The notes under the pieces: generated by a model
The model's database searches: none
The model's input: the letters and a program-made list of their open reading frames with translations, nothing else
What the model was told of the DNA's origin: nothing
Made by a program: the position numbers and the translations under genes
Origin: Chlamydiales bacterium
GTDB taxonomy: Bacteria; Chlamydiota; Chlamydiia; Chlamydiales; JAAKFR01
Assembly: GCA_024233495.1 (NCBI GenBank)
Contig: JACKPM010000004.1
Coordinates: forward strand, 175,620-239,619
DNA: 64,000 nt
Direction: 5' to 3'
In this document: piece by piece, positions 1 to 6,794 of the stretch
Layout of the letters: each line of letters opens with the position of its first letter
Position numbering within the stretch: the first letter of the stretch is position 1

Positions 1-1323
1 TTTGAGCTCATTCACTGCAGCGGCATCATTGCGACGCACCTCTTCGATGAGGCGTGCCACATCTTGCCTCGTGATGAGTTCATGTGCGTGACTCTCGAAA
101 ACCTCTTCAAGCTGGGATAAGATGGCATCCACCTCGCGCTCTCGCCCTTGATGAATTTTGATGCCCCGTAAAGAAAGTGTGTAACAGTTGGGAGAGATCT
201 CCATGCTGTCAGTGATCGTGACCTTTCCAATGTGGATGCCCACGTTTTTAAGGATCGTTTTGCGTAAAGTAGGAAGCGCTTGGTGCAGCTCCTCTCCCTT
301 GCCAGCAAGGTTGACGCCAAGTGAAATCTCGATCGGCGAAGAGACTTTCTGCTTTACCTCTCCCCCGTTGCGCAAGAGCAAGATGGCGTAGAAGAGAAGA
401 GCACTTCCCATAGGCACCATCACAAGAAGAGGCATGCCAGGAACAAGACTGAGAAGAAGCACGAGGATGCCGGAGAAGAGGAGTACTTTGGGGTGATTAA
501 ACATCTGCTTGGTGAGCGCTTTTCCCAAACTCTCAGAAGAGGCGCGTGTCACTAAAATGCCGGCGCCAATAGAAACAAGAAGGGCCGGAATTTGACTCAC
601 AAGGCCATCGCCCACTGTGAGGCAGGTGAAAGTGGTCCAACACTCCTTCCATGAAAACTCTTTCACAAAGAAACCAACTACAAAACCACCTATTACATTG
701 ACAAGAGTGATGATGATGCTAGCAATAGCATCTCCGCGCACAAACTTGCTTGCGCCATCCATAGCGCCATAAAACTCTGCCTCTTGCCCCACTTTGCCCC
801 GCTCTTTGCGCGCCTCAGTTTGGTCAAGCAGTCCCGACTGCAGCTCGGCATCGATGGCAGATTGCTTCCCTGGAAGCGCTTCTAAAGTGAAGCGTGCGGC
901 AACCTCCGCTACCCGTCCCGCTCCTTTAGTCACTACAATAAAGTTAATCACGGTGAGTAGCCCAAAGAGAATAAGGCCCACAAGCGTGTTGTTTTGCGTG
1001 ACAAAGCTTCCAAAAGTTTGGATGATGTCCCCTCCCTCCCCGTGTGTCAAAATCATGCGAGTGGAAGCGATGTTCAACCCTAAGCGATAGAGTGTAAGAA
1101 AAAGAAGTAGGGAGGGAAAGCTCGAAAATTCCATCGCACTCTCTACATAGAGCGTCAACAAAAGCACCATGACCGAAAAGACGATATTAAGACAAAGGAG
1201 CGTATCTAAAAGGAGCGGAGGAAGAGGGATGATCAAAAGAAGAATGAGTGAGAGGACGCCCCCTGCAAGCAAGGCGTCTGAATGATTCATTAACGCAAGT
1301 AGTCTTTCACGAATGCCTCTCAT
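1..1323 (-). CDS. flhA: Flagellar/T3S export gate protein FlhA, incomplete at window edge
   Basis: Inner-membrane component of the export gate of the flagellar (or related type III) secretion apparatus. The frame is open from an ATG at 1323 to the left edge, so about 440 N-terminal residues are present and the rest of the cytoplasmic domain lies outside. The start MRGIRERLL is followed by several hydrophobic segments and the family-typical stretch with RLGLNIASTR, then GKQSAIDAEL and later VGDGLVSQIPALLVSIGAG, all conserved in FlhA/SctV. A GAGGTG ribosome site sits directly before the ATG. I call it FlhA rather than SctV because the neighbours (ferredoxin, tRNA-Pro) match the region of C. trachomatis flhA (CT060, beside ferredoxin CT059), and fliO/P/Q/R lie elsewhere in the window. 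SctV remains the alternative. Confidence 0.85.
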   Translation of the reverse strand, partial: MRGIRERLLALMNHSDALLAGGVLSLILLLIIPLPPLLLDTLLCLNIVFSVMVLLLTLYVESAMEFSSFPSLLLFLTLYRLGLNIASTRMILTHGEGGDIIQTFGSFVTQNNTLVGLILFGLLTVINFIVVTKGAGRVAEVAARFTLEALPGKQSAIDAELQSGLLDQTEARKERGKVGQEAEFYGAMDGASKFVRGDAIASIIITLVNVIGGFVVGFFVKEFSWKECWTTFTCLTVGDGLVSQIPALLVSIGAGILVTRASSESLGKALTKQMFNHPKVLLFSGILVLLLSLVPGMPLLVMVPMGSALLFYAILLLRNGGEVKQKVSSPIEISLGVNLAGKGEELHQALPTLRKTILKNVGIHIGKVTITDSMEISPNCYTLSLRGIKIHQGREREVDAILSQLEEVFESHAHELITRQDVARLIEEVRRNDAAAVNELK

Positions 1324-1358
1324 CACCTCATTTCAATAATTTATTTACCAGTTTGAAA

Positions 1359-1961
1359 TCAATCTTCCTTTTGCTCTTCTTGCATTTCGTTCTTAGTCAT
1401 GCGCATCTCTTTGAAAAAGCGATACCTTTGAAACACATAGTCGAGAATTCCTAGAACTAGCAGAGAGAGTGAAAGAGAAAATCCCAAATGGAGAAGGGAA
1501 GAGAAGAGATAGTCAAACCGCTGCTCGATAGTTGTAAAGTGAGGCACCTTTGTTGTTTGTAAAAAAAGGTAGAGTACAAGTGAGAGCACGGCGGTTTTGA
1601 GGAAGGGAAAAAAGAGGCGGAAATTCTTTTTCCCATTTTTAGGAAAAGAGAAGAAAAAGCCGATCTGCATGAAATGGACAAGATAGGCAAGACAAAATGT
1701 AGCAACCATTATAATAAGCAGGGGCGTAAGCACACTGAGCACGCCCTTAAAAAGAGCAGCAACAGGCTCTTGCGCATTGAGGCAGTCAAACTGCATCAAA
1801 TTTTTGAGGCGGTGGTATAAAAGAGGACCCGCAAACCATAGGATGCAAAAAAAGGCTGTAAAAAGAAGGCCTAGTGCCAATTCAGCCGAGTGGATCACCC
1901 TCCCCTCTTTGCGCGCCTTCTTCAGTTTTTTCTTTGTTGGGGCAAATTCCTTTTCTTCCAT
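1359..1961 (-). CDS. flhB: FlhB/SctU family export protein, N-terminal membrane domain only
   Basis: 200 residues matching the membrane half of FlhB/SctU. The N-terminus MEEKEFAPTKKKLKKARKEG corresponds to the family's KTE-x-PTPKKL-x-ARKKGQV opening. Four hydrophobic segments follow (about residues 25-50, 75-105, 120-142, 150-175), then FKEMRMTKNEMQEEQKED. In full-length members that last stretch continues into the cytoplasmic domain with the self-cleaving NPTH motif; here a TGA ends it. Full-length proteins are about 350 residues. Only about 35 bp separate this stop from the flhA start, so no C-terminal half is present between them. No clear ribosome site precedes the ATG. It is probably co-transcribed with flhA. 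It could be a decayed gene, one half of a split protein, or a shortened functional form. Confidence 0.8.
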   Translation of the reverse strand: MEEKEFAPTKKKLKKARKEGRVIHSAELALGLLFTAFFCILWFAGPLLYHRLKNLMQFDCLNAQEPVAALFKGVLSVLTPLLIIMVATFCLAYLVHFMQIGFFFSFPKNGKKNFRLFFPFLKTAVLSLVLYLFLQTTKVPHFTTIEQRFDYLFSSLLHLGFSLSLSLLVLGILDYVFQRYRFFKEMRMTKNEMQEEQKED

Positions 1962-1980
1962 ATTTTTGTGTTTATAGATA

Positions 1981-2010
1981 TTGTAAGAAAATGTCGAGAG
2001 GGAGTATATT
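1981..2010 (+). promoter_or_regulatory. Candidate housekeeping promoter for tRNA-Pro/ferredoxin operon
   Basis: TTGTAA at 1981-1986 and TATATT at 2005-2010 are separated by 18 bp, a sigma-70-like arrangement placing initiation about 27 bp before the tRNA. It lies in the gap between the divergent flhB and the tRNA. Judged by eye only. Confidence 0.4.
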
Positions 2011-2043
2011 TCTCGACTTATGCAAGCACAACGTGTTTGCTGA

Positions 2044-2118
2044 CGGAGTATAGCGCAGCTTGGCTAGCGCAACTGCTTTGGGAGCAGTGGGTCGGGGGTT
2101 CAAATCCCTCTACTCCGA
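2044..2118 (+). tRNA. tRNA-Pro (anticodon TGG)
   Basis: Full cloverleaf. The acceptor arm CGGAGTA (2044-2050) pairs perfectly with TACTCCG (2111-2117), with discriminator A at 2118. The D arm GCGC...GCGC, anticodon stem ACTGC/GCAGT with loop TTTGGGA (anticodon TGG) and T arm GGGGGTTCAAATCCC are all present. The CCA end is not encoded. The ferredoxin ATG begins two bases after the discriminator. Confidence 0.97.
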
Positions 2119-2119
2119 T

Positions 2120-2377
2120 ATGGGAAAAGTAATTATTGACGGTGAAGAGCACGAAGTTGCTGATGGAGAAGCTATCGCTGAGGTATGCGAAGAGGCTGGA
2201 GTGCCTTTTGCATGCACAGAGGGCGTCTGTGGCACATGTGTGATTGAAGTGAGTGAAGGAATGGAGAATCTCTCTAAATTCACTCAAGAAGAGGAAGACT
2301 TCCTCGGTGAAATGACTAATGAAAGGCTCGCCTGCCAGTGTAAGCTGAAAGGTGGCTGTGTAAAAATCGAGTTTTAA
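2120..2377 (+). CDS. 2Fe-2S ferredoxin (CT059-like)
   Basis: 85-residue plant-type [2Fe-2S] ferredoxin, a soluble electron carrier. Cluster ligands are visible as a Cys in FACTEGVCGTC (C-x5-C-x2-C, about residues 32-41) and a fourth Cys in ERLACQCKL near residue 73. It corresponds to the ferredoxin beside flhA in Chlamydia. The start MGKVIIDGEEHEV is the only one giving normal family length; an upstream in-frame start would run through the tRNA. There is no ribosome-binding site other than tRNA sequence, since the ATG sits two bases after the tRNA. The next gene, an Fe-S carrier fusion, starts one base after its stop region, so the two form an Fe-S pair. Confidence 0.93.
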   Translation: MGKVIIDGEEHEVADGEAIAEVCEEAGVPFACTEGVCGTCVIEVSEGMENLSKFTQEEEDFLGEMTNERLACQCKLKGGCVKIEF

Positions 2378-2378
2378 G

Positions 2379-2939
2379 ATGGAAGAGCAAATTCATCGTC
2401 AAATGACGATCGCAGACATTTTTTCTAACTTTCCTGCAAAGAGCCAACGTTTGGCTCAAGCGATGACCAACGCCGGTCTTCACTGCAGCAACTGCAGTGC
2501 AGCGACGTGGGAGACGCTTGAGGCAGGCATGATGGGACACGGCATGGGCGAGACACAAATCGAACGCCTCTTGCGCGAGCTCAATGAGATTTTGGCTGAA
2601 GAGATCGACCTCGAAACGATTACTCTTACCCCGAAAGCTGCGGAAAAATTCCGTTTTTTTGCCAAGGAAGAGGGGCACGCTGAGTGTATGCTCCGTTTCG
2701 GCGACTCTGCAGGTGGCTGTGGAGGCTTTCAATACATCCTAGACTTTTGTGATCGTGCAGAAGAAGACGATGAGACATTCGAATCTGAAGGGATCACTAT
2801 CTGCATCAAACGCGGCATGGTGGGACGCCTTCTTGGCTCTGTTATCGACTACGTCGATGGATTACAGGGCGCAGGTTTCAAGATTTCCAACCCAAATGTG
2901 AAATCTTCTTGCGGCTGCGGCCACTCTCAGAATTACTAG
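2379..2939 (+). CDS. DUF1858 domain fused to A-type Fe-S carrier (IscA/ErpA-like)
   Basis: 186 residues in two parts. Residues about 8-70 (MTIADIFSNFPAKSQRLAQ, then GLHCSNCSAATWETLEAG) look like the DUF1858 redox-disulfide domain, with a C-x2-C pair. Residues about 82-186 match HesB/IscA/ErpA carriers, which hold and hand over Fe-S clusters. The three carrier cysteines are visible in GGCGGF and the C-terminal SSCGCGHSQ, and the region between has the usual beta-rich pattern (GITICIKRGMVGRLLGSVID). It follows the ferredoxin gene with essentially no gap and is surely co-transcribed. The fusion suggests a two-cysteine module coupled to cluster delivery; that role is inference. Confidence 0.85.
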   Translation: MEEQIHRQMTIADIFSNFPAKSQRLAQAMTNAGLHCSNCSAATWETLEAGMMGHGMGETQIERLLRELNEILAEEIDLETITLTPKAAEKFRFFAKEEGHAECMLRFGDSAGGCGGFQYILDFCDRAEEDDETFESEGITICIKRGMVGRLLGSVIDYVDGLQGAGFKISNPNVKSSCGCGHSQNY

Positions 2940-3063
2940 AGCGTATCGCCAAATAGTTTATCTGTAAAAAGGCTCTTTTCTAACAAAATGTGCAAGTAGC
3001 GTTTTGTCTATCCACCTAGCGTGTGGCTGCTCTTTTCTCTAAAAAATCTCTCCTCTTACAAAT

Positions 3064-3225
3064 TATAGTCAAATCGGTTGAAAATTTTACAAATTCATGC
3101 CATTTGGCTTCACCAAAGATCGTGCTCGTTCTCATAGACCATAAATGGTCTAAGTCGAACTTTGCGCTTACTTTGGCTTTGCCATCTGCTATGAATTTGT
3201 AAAATTTTCAACCGATTTGACTATA
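3064..3225. repeat. R2 palindromic element, complete copy (162 bp)
   Basis: The ends are perfect 35-bp inverted repeats starting TATAGTCAAATCGG and ending CCGATTTGACTATA. The core contains GACCATAAATGGTC-like dyads. It encodes nothing. A shortened copy with the core in opposite orientation lies at 32369-32483. The outermost TA at both ends would fit a TA-targeting (IS630/mariner-type) non-autonomous element; that assignment is inference. The rest of the 2940-3343 gap shows no gene. Confidence 0.8.
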
Positions 3226-3343
3226 ACTGTTGGGCAGAATGCCTCATCATTAAATATAACTCTCTGATATTCAGCTTTCAAAATTTTTTCTTTACGAAAT
3301 GTTAAAAAAAATTTAAGATTCTAGGCGAAACAGGGAGGTTACA

Positions 3344-3967
3344 ATGAGCCTGTCAAATTATTTGGAGGCTGTGGAGCTGCGTAAGCAAATGCTTCTCCAC
3401 ATGATTGAGACGCGGAATCTAGGAAAGACTACTGCGTCTGAGAAATTCGTTACACTTTGCAAAGAGTTAAATTGCGCCCCTTTTCTCTTGAAACCCATTA
3501 TCAAGGAAGAGGTGGTTCTGCATCCTGGAAATGAAGCTGAAAAGGAGATCTACGAAAAAGCGCGTAGAGGAAGTTGCTTTGGCACTTCTCTCTTCCTCAT
3601 CCGTCATTTTAGCGAGGCGCGCTCACTTTCGGATCAAAAGCTCATTAATTTTCTTCAAGAAAACCGAAGAAAATGGGTGGGCATTCAAATTCGGCATCTA
3701 GTTTTATGCGAACTCGGCATAGAAAGCACTAGGCTCATGCCAAAGGCTTGCCCTACGGAGGAGGCGTCATCTGCTCTTTTCTTCTACTCATACGATAAGG
3801 AACAAGGGCACTGCATTTATGCGCAGCTAGTACCCCCTTACCGTTTCGTCGATATACGTTTGGGTGTGCGGAGTTTTGAAACAAAAGAGGCGCTTGTCAC
3901 AGCGCTTAGAGAGATGCCTGGATTTGATGACGCATATTATTACAAGGAGGTTGATAATGGCAGTTGA
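3344..3967 (+). CDS. Hypothetical protein with papain-like (C58/YopT-like) Cys-His-Asp pattern
   Basis: 207 residues, no signal peptide or membrane segment. I do not recognise a named family. The spacing of three motifs resembles papain-fold proteases of the YopT/AvrPphB (C58) type: Cys78 in RRGSCFGTSLFLI at the start of a helix, His156 in EQGHCIYAQL, and Asp170 in YRFVDIRLGVRSF, 14 residues later, followed by a TKEALVTAL helix. C58 members usually show G-x-C-x-G-x-S, then GH, then FFDPNFG. A good ribosome site (GGGAGG) precedes the ATG. The large coiled-coil gene begins 11 bp before its stop with its own AAGGAGG, so the two are translationally coupled. A secreted effector is plausible but unproven. 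Confidence 0.55.
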   Translation: MSLSNYLEAVELRKQMLLHMIETRNLGKTTASEKFVTLCKELNCAPFLLKPIIKEEVVLHPGNEAEKEIYEKARRGSCFGTSLFLIRHFSEARSLSDQKLINFLQENRRKWVGIQIRHLVLCELGIESTRLMPKACPTEEASSALFFYSYDKEQGHCIYAQLVPPYRFVDIRLGVRSFETKEALVTALREMPGFDDAYYYKEVDNGS

Positions 3968-6074
3968 TCCGCTTTCTAATGGACGACAACCACTAGAATT
4001 CACTGCCGCTTCAGAAAAGCGACATGTGCATTTTAGTGGGGAGGCACCCCCCATCGAGTACGCCCCCCCCGCTCGAGCAGCTATGTTAGAGTATCTCTCT
4101 TTAGAGCATGAGGGGAAAAAAATCATTAAGAGATATCCTCAATTGGAGAGAGAAGTTAAGCAGGTACTTCGAGGTACCCTCAAACCAGAGGAGAAGCTTG
4201 CTGAACTTGGACTGATGGAGGCGTATGCAGATGATCCGAGCTCAATGACAAAAGTCCCCGAATCATATATTGCGCAATTTATAAGTCAATATAAGGGAAT
4301 AGAGAATTTGGCGTGGCTTGCTATGGATTTTAAAGGATGCACAACAGATGCGCGAAAAGGAGCTATACGATTCCTTCTCAAAAGTTTGAACGTAAAAAAC
4401 AAGGATCAAATCTTAACGCTACTGGAGCAGCCAAAAATTTTCCGCATGTTGGCATCGGGATCGGCTGTTTTGGTGCATTCAGAAGCAAAGCATTTGGTTG
4501 AAGGGCACAGAACGGCGAGGCATGCATGCTTATCGGCACTCTTTTCCCTGTCCAATTGCAGTGAAGTGCAGTTTTTTCTCTACCTCTCCCCTGAAAATGT
4601 GCTTGATATGTTGCTTAATGTATTGTTCTCTGCACTCCTCCCTTTGGATGAATTAAGCATCAGAATCAAGGAGTTAAAGTGCCAGTCACTTGAGCAGGTT
4701 TTGCTCTACTTTGCACATGCGCATCACGCTAATTTTGGAGAGAAAACCAACAAGAGCGAGTTTTTAGAGCTCTTGATGCTCAATCTCAAAGAGGGATGCC
4801 AGGACGCACCAGATGACTTTCTCGGTGTGTTGTACGAAAAGCTTACTAAACGCTTTTGGTTTGAAAGGCAAGGGGGTGTCTGCATGCCTTTCACCTTAAT
4901 TGAAGGAGGCTACCGCCCCGTGCGCACCTTCGAGGCCGTGGCTCATCTCGTGAACGTCTGCATCTCAGAAGCGTCATACAGCGAGAAGATTGATGAGGAA
5001 ACTCAAAAGAAGATTGATGAGATAACTCAAGAGATTCTTATTATAGACCTCTGCATCTTAGAAGCGTCATACAGTAAGAATAAGGATGAAGGAACGATTC
5101 AAAAGAATACTGATGAGACAACTCAAAAGAGGATTGAAGAGAAGATTGAAGAGTTGACTCAAAAGAAAAATATTGCTGAGGAGACTCAAAAGAAGATTCA
5201 AGAGAAGATTGAAGAGTTGACTCAAAAGAAAAAAAATGATGAGGAAACTAAAAAAAAGATTGAAGAGTTGACTCAAAAGAAAAATATTGCTCAGGAGACT
5301 AAAAATAAGATTGAAGAGAAGATGGAAGAGAAGATTAAAAAGCAGATTGGAGAGCAGATTCTAGAGCAGATTGAAAAGATGCAACACTATGTAGCTGGTT
5401 CGAGGTTTCGAGATTTCCTTACCTCTTACTGCCACATCAAAACCCGTGAAATCTCTGAAGAGGAGATTCATCAAAGGGGGCGTTTTGAAATCCCTTTTCA
5501 AAATGATGCGCTCATTGCGCTCTCGCACGCATTTAAGACACCTGTGGAAGAGAGTCTCTTCACAGCGATCACTCCCCTCTCGTTAATCTACCGCCTTAAC
5601 GCTTTGATCCTGCGATTGGGAAGGCCAAAGGCCATCCTTATCAATGATCAGCTTTTGGTAACACCTGATGTAGCTCCATTTCTTTGGTATACAAAGCAAG
5701 AGCTAGAAGAGATGATGACGCATAAAGTGCTCATCCCTTCAAAAAGGATGAGCGACCGCCTGGTACTCAACAACACGGATTTGAAAAACTTAGTCAAAAA
5801 GTCGATCGTGCCGCGCTGCAGTATTGGCACTCCTCACGAAATCATCTCCCAAATTTGGGGGATTGATGGGCGGTACATCGAGGCAATGCAGGAGATTGAA
5901 TCGCAATCAAACCTTCCTCTTACTTTGGCAATAGGAAGGATGTCGCGCGGCAGATACGTAGCGCTACAAGTGACGCCAAGGACACAAACACCAACGCTAT
6001 ACCATATTACCAAAGAGGCAATGACACCCATTCCTTTTAAGGAATTCATGCACCTCAAGGTGTGGAGCGGATGA
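3957..6074 (+). CDS. Large hypothetical protein with central charged coiled-coil repeat block
   Basis: 705 residues, not recognised. The start at 3957 is fixed by AAGGAGG seven bases upstream. The N-terminal third is soluble and mixed alpha. Around residues 338-478 the sequence becomes a run of Glu/Lys/Ile/Thr units of the form EEKIEELTQKKNIAEETQKK, strongly predicted coiled coil. Before this a segment beginning CISEASYS recurs as CILEASYS about 35 residues later, marking an internal duplication. After the coiled coil a globular region (GSRFRDFLTSYCHIK onward) runs to LKVWSG. There is no signal peptide or membrane span. Coupling to the candidate protease upstream suggests the pair works together, perhaps as effector and partner; this is inference. 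Confidence 0.75.
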   Translation: MAVDPLSNGRQPLEFTAASEKRHVHFSGEAPPIEYAPPARAAMLEYLSLEHEGKKIIKRYPQLEREVKQVLRGTLKPEEKLAELGLMEAYADDPSSMTKVPESYIAQFISQYKGIENLAWLAMDFKGCTTDARKGAIRFLLKSLNVKNKDQILTLLEQPKIFRMLASGSAVLVHSEAKHLVEGHRTARHACLSALFSLSNCSEVQFFLYLSPENVLDMLLNVLFSALLPLDELSIRIKELKCQSLEQVLLYFAHAHHANFGEKTNKSEFLELLMLNLKEGCQDAPDDFLGVLYEKLTKRFWFERQGGVCMPFTLIEGGYRPVRTFEAVAHLVNVCISEASYSEKIDEETQKKIDEITQEILIIDLCILEASYSKNKDEGTIQKNTDETTQKRIEEKIEELTQKKNIAEETQKKIQEKIEELTQKKKNDEETKKKIEELTQKKNIAQETKNKIEEKMEEKIKKQIGEQILEQIEKMQHYVAGSRFRDFLTSYCHIKTREISEEEIHQRGRFEIPFQNDALIALSHAFKTPVEESLFTAITPLSLIYRLNALILRLGRPKAILINDQLLVTPDVAPFLWYTKQELEEMMTHKVLIPSKRMSDRLVLNNTDLKNLVKKSIVPRCSIGTPHEIISQIWGIDGRYIEAMQEIESQSNLPLTLAIGRMSRGRYVALQVTPRTQTPTLYHITKEAMTPIPFKEFMHLKVWSG

Positions 6075-6167
6075 TCGATTTTCGCGCAAAGAGAGGAAAG
6101 CTACAACTCGTCTTTGAGTCAAACGCAAAAAAGGTAGTAATATCCAAAATTTCTCAAGGAGGAGAAG

Positions 6168-6794
6168 ATGGCTGGACCAACATGCCCCACGATCAATTTT
6201 AACTTAAATTGCGCAGAGACGTGCAATCAGATGAGTTGTTGCTCAAGAGGGGTGCACAATCAATTAGACAACCACACCGTGGTATACAATCAGGCAGATG
6301 GCGAAATCACCAATGAGCCACCAGAAGGTTTTTCCCTTCTAGGCTGCATAAGCACTGTTTTTCTTTGTTGCTTTAGAGGCTGCTCAAAAGCACAAGTGCA
6401 AGAGCGAAGAAGAGAAGCACTAGAAGGAATTTCCCTCTATTTAAACGAAAACTTTGAAGTTACTATCGATCAGGCTGCTGGTGAGTGTGGTCTTAAAATC
6501 GAAGTGCTACGTGGTGGGAGAAAGCGAATTCGCGTCGGTGATTTTCATAAGTTAGAGGAGGGTGCAAAAGCGTTCGCAGAGAAACGCTCTGGTTCGTCAC
6601 CTCCCCAAGTGAGAGCACTGGAACGTAAAACAACCAAACGTTTCCAACCACCCCCTGAGCCTGTGAGGCGAGGGCGGCAGGAGCGGCAGATAACGCTTAG
6701 GGAAGACGAAATGACTCAGAAAGACGACACGCTTCGGAAAGACGAAACGCGTCAGAAATACGATACGTTTCGGAAATACGAAACGTATATCTAA
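6168..6794 (+). CDS. Hypothetical cysteine-rich protein with basic, hexapeptide-repeat tail
   Basis: 208 residues, not recognised. Start chosen from AAGGAGGAG upstream. The first 75 residues hold eleven cysteines, including NCAETCNQMSCCSRG and a short hydrophobic stretch FSLLGCISTVFLCCFRGC that is too short and cysteine-broken for a confident membrane span but could be acylated or membrane-associated. A middle region (VQERRREALEGISLYLNENF) looks folded. The C-terminal 60 residues are Arg/Pro-rich and end in four and a half copies of a six-residue unit (DEMTQK, DDTLRK, DETRQK, YDTFRK) from an 18-bp DNA repeat at 6705-6793. It lies 93 bp after the coiled-coil gene and meets lpd tail to tail with a 4-bp overlap. 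Confidence 0.7.
   Translation: MAGPTCPTINFNLNCAETCNQMSCCSRGVHNQLDNHTVVYNQADGEITNEPPEGFSLLGCISTVFLCCFRGCSKAQVQERRREALEGISLYLNENFEVTIDQAAGECGLKIEVLRGGRKRIRVGDFHKLEEGAKAFAEKRSGSSPPQVRALERKTTKRFQPPPEPVRRGRQERQITLREDEMTQKDDTLRKDETRQKYDTFRKYETYI

Noticed and set aside
1359..1961. Calling the truncated gene SctU of the virulence secretion system
   Set aside because: Neighbours (flhA, ferredoxin, tRNA) fit the flagellar-type locus and FliO is present elsewhere, though SctU cannot be fully excluded by eye.
6071..6202. 43-codon frame starting with ATGA overlap at the end of the coiled-coil gene
   Set aside because: No good ribosome site, no recognisable sequence, and it runs into the next gene, which has a clear AAGGAGG start.
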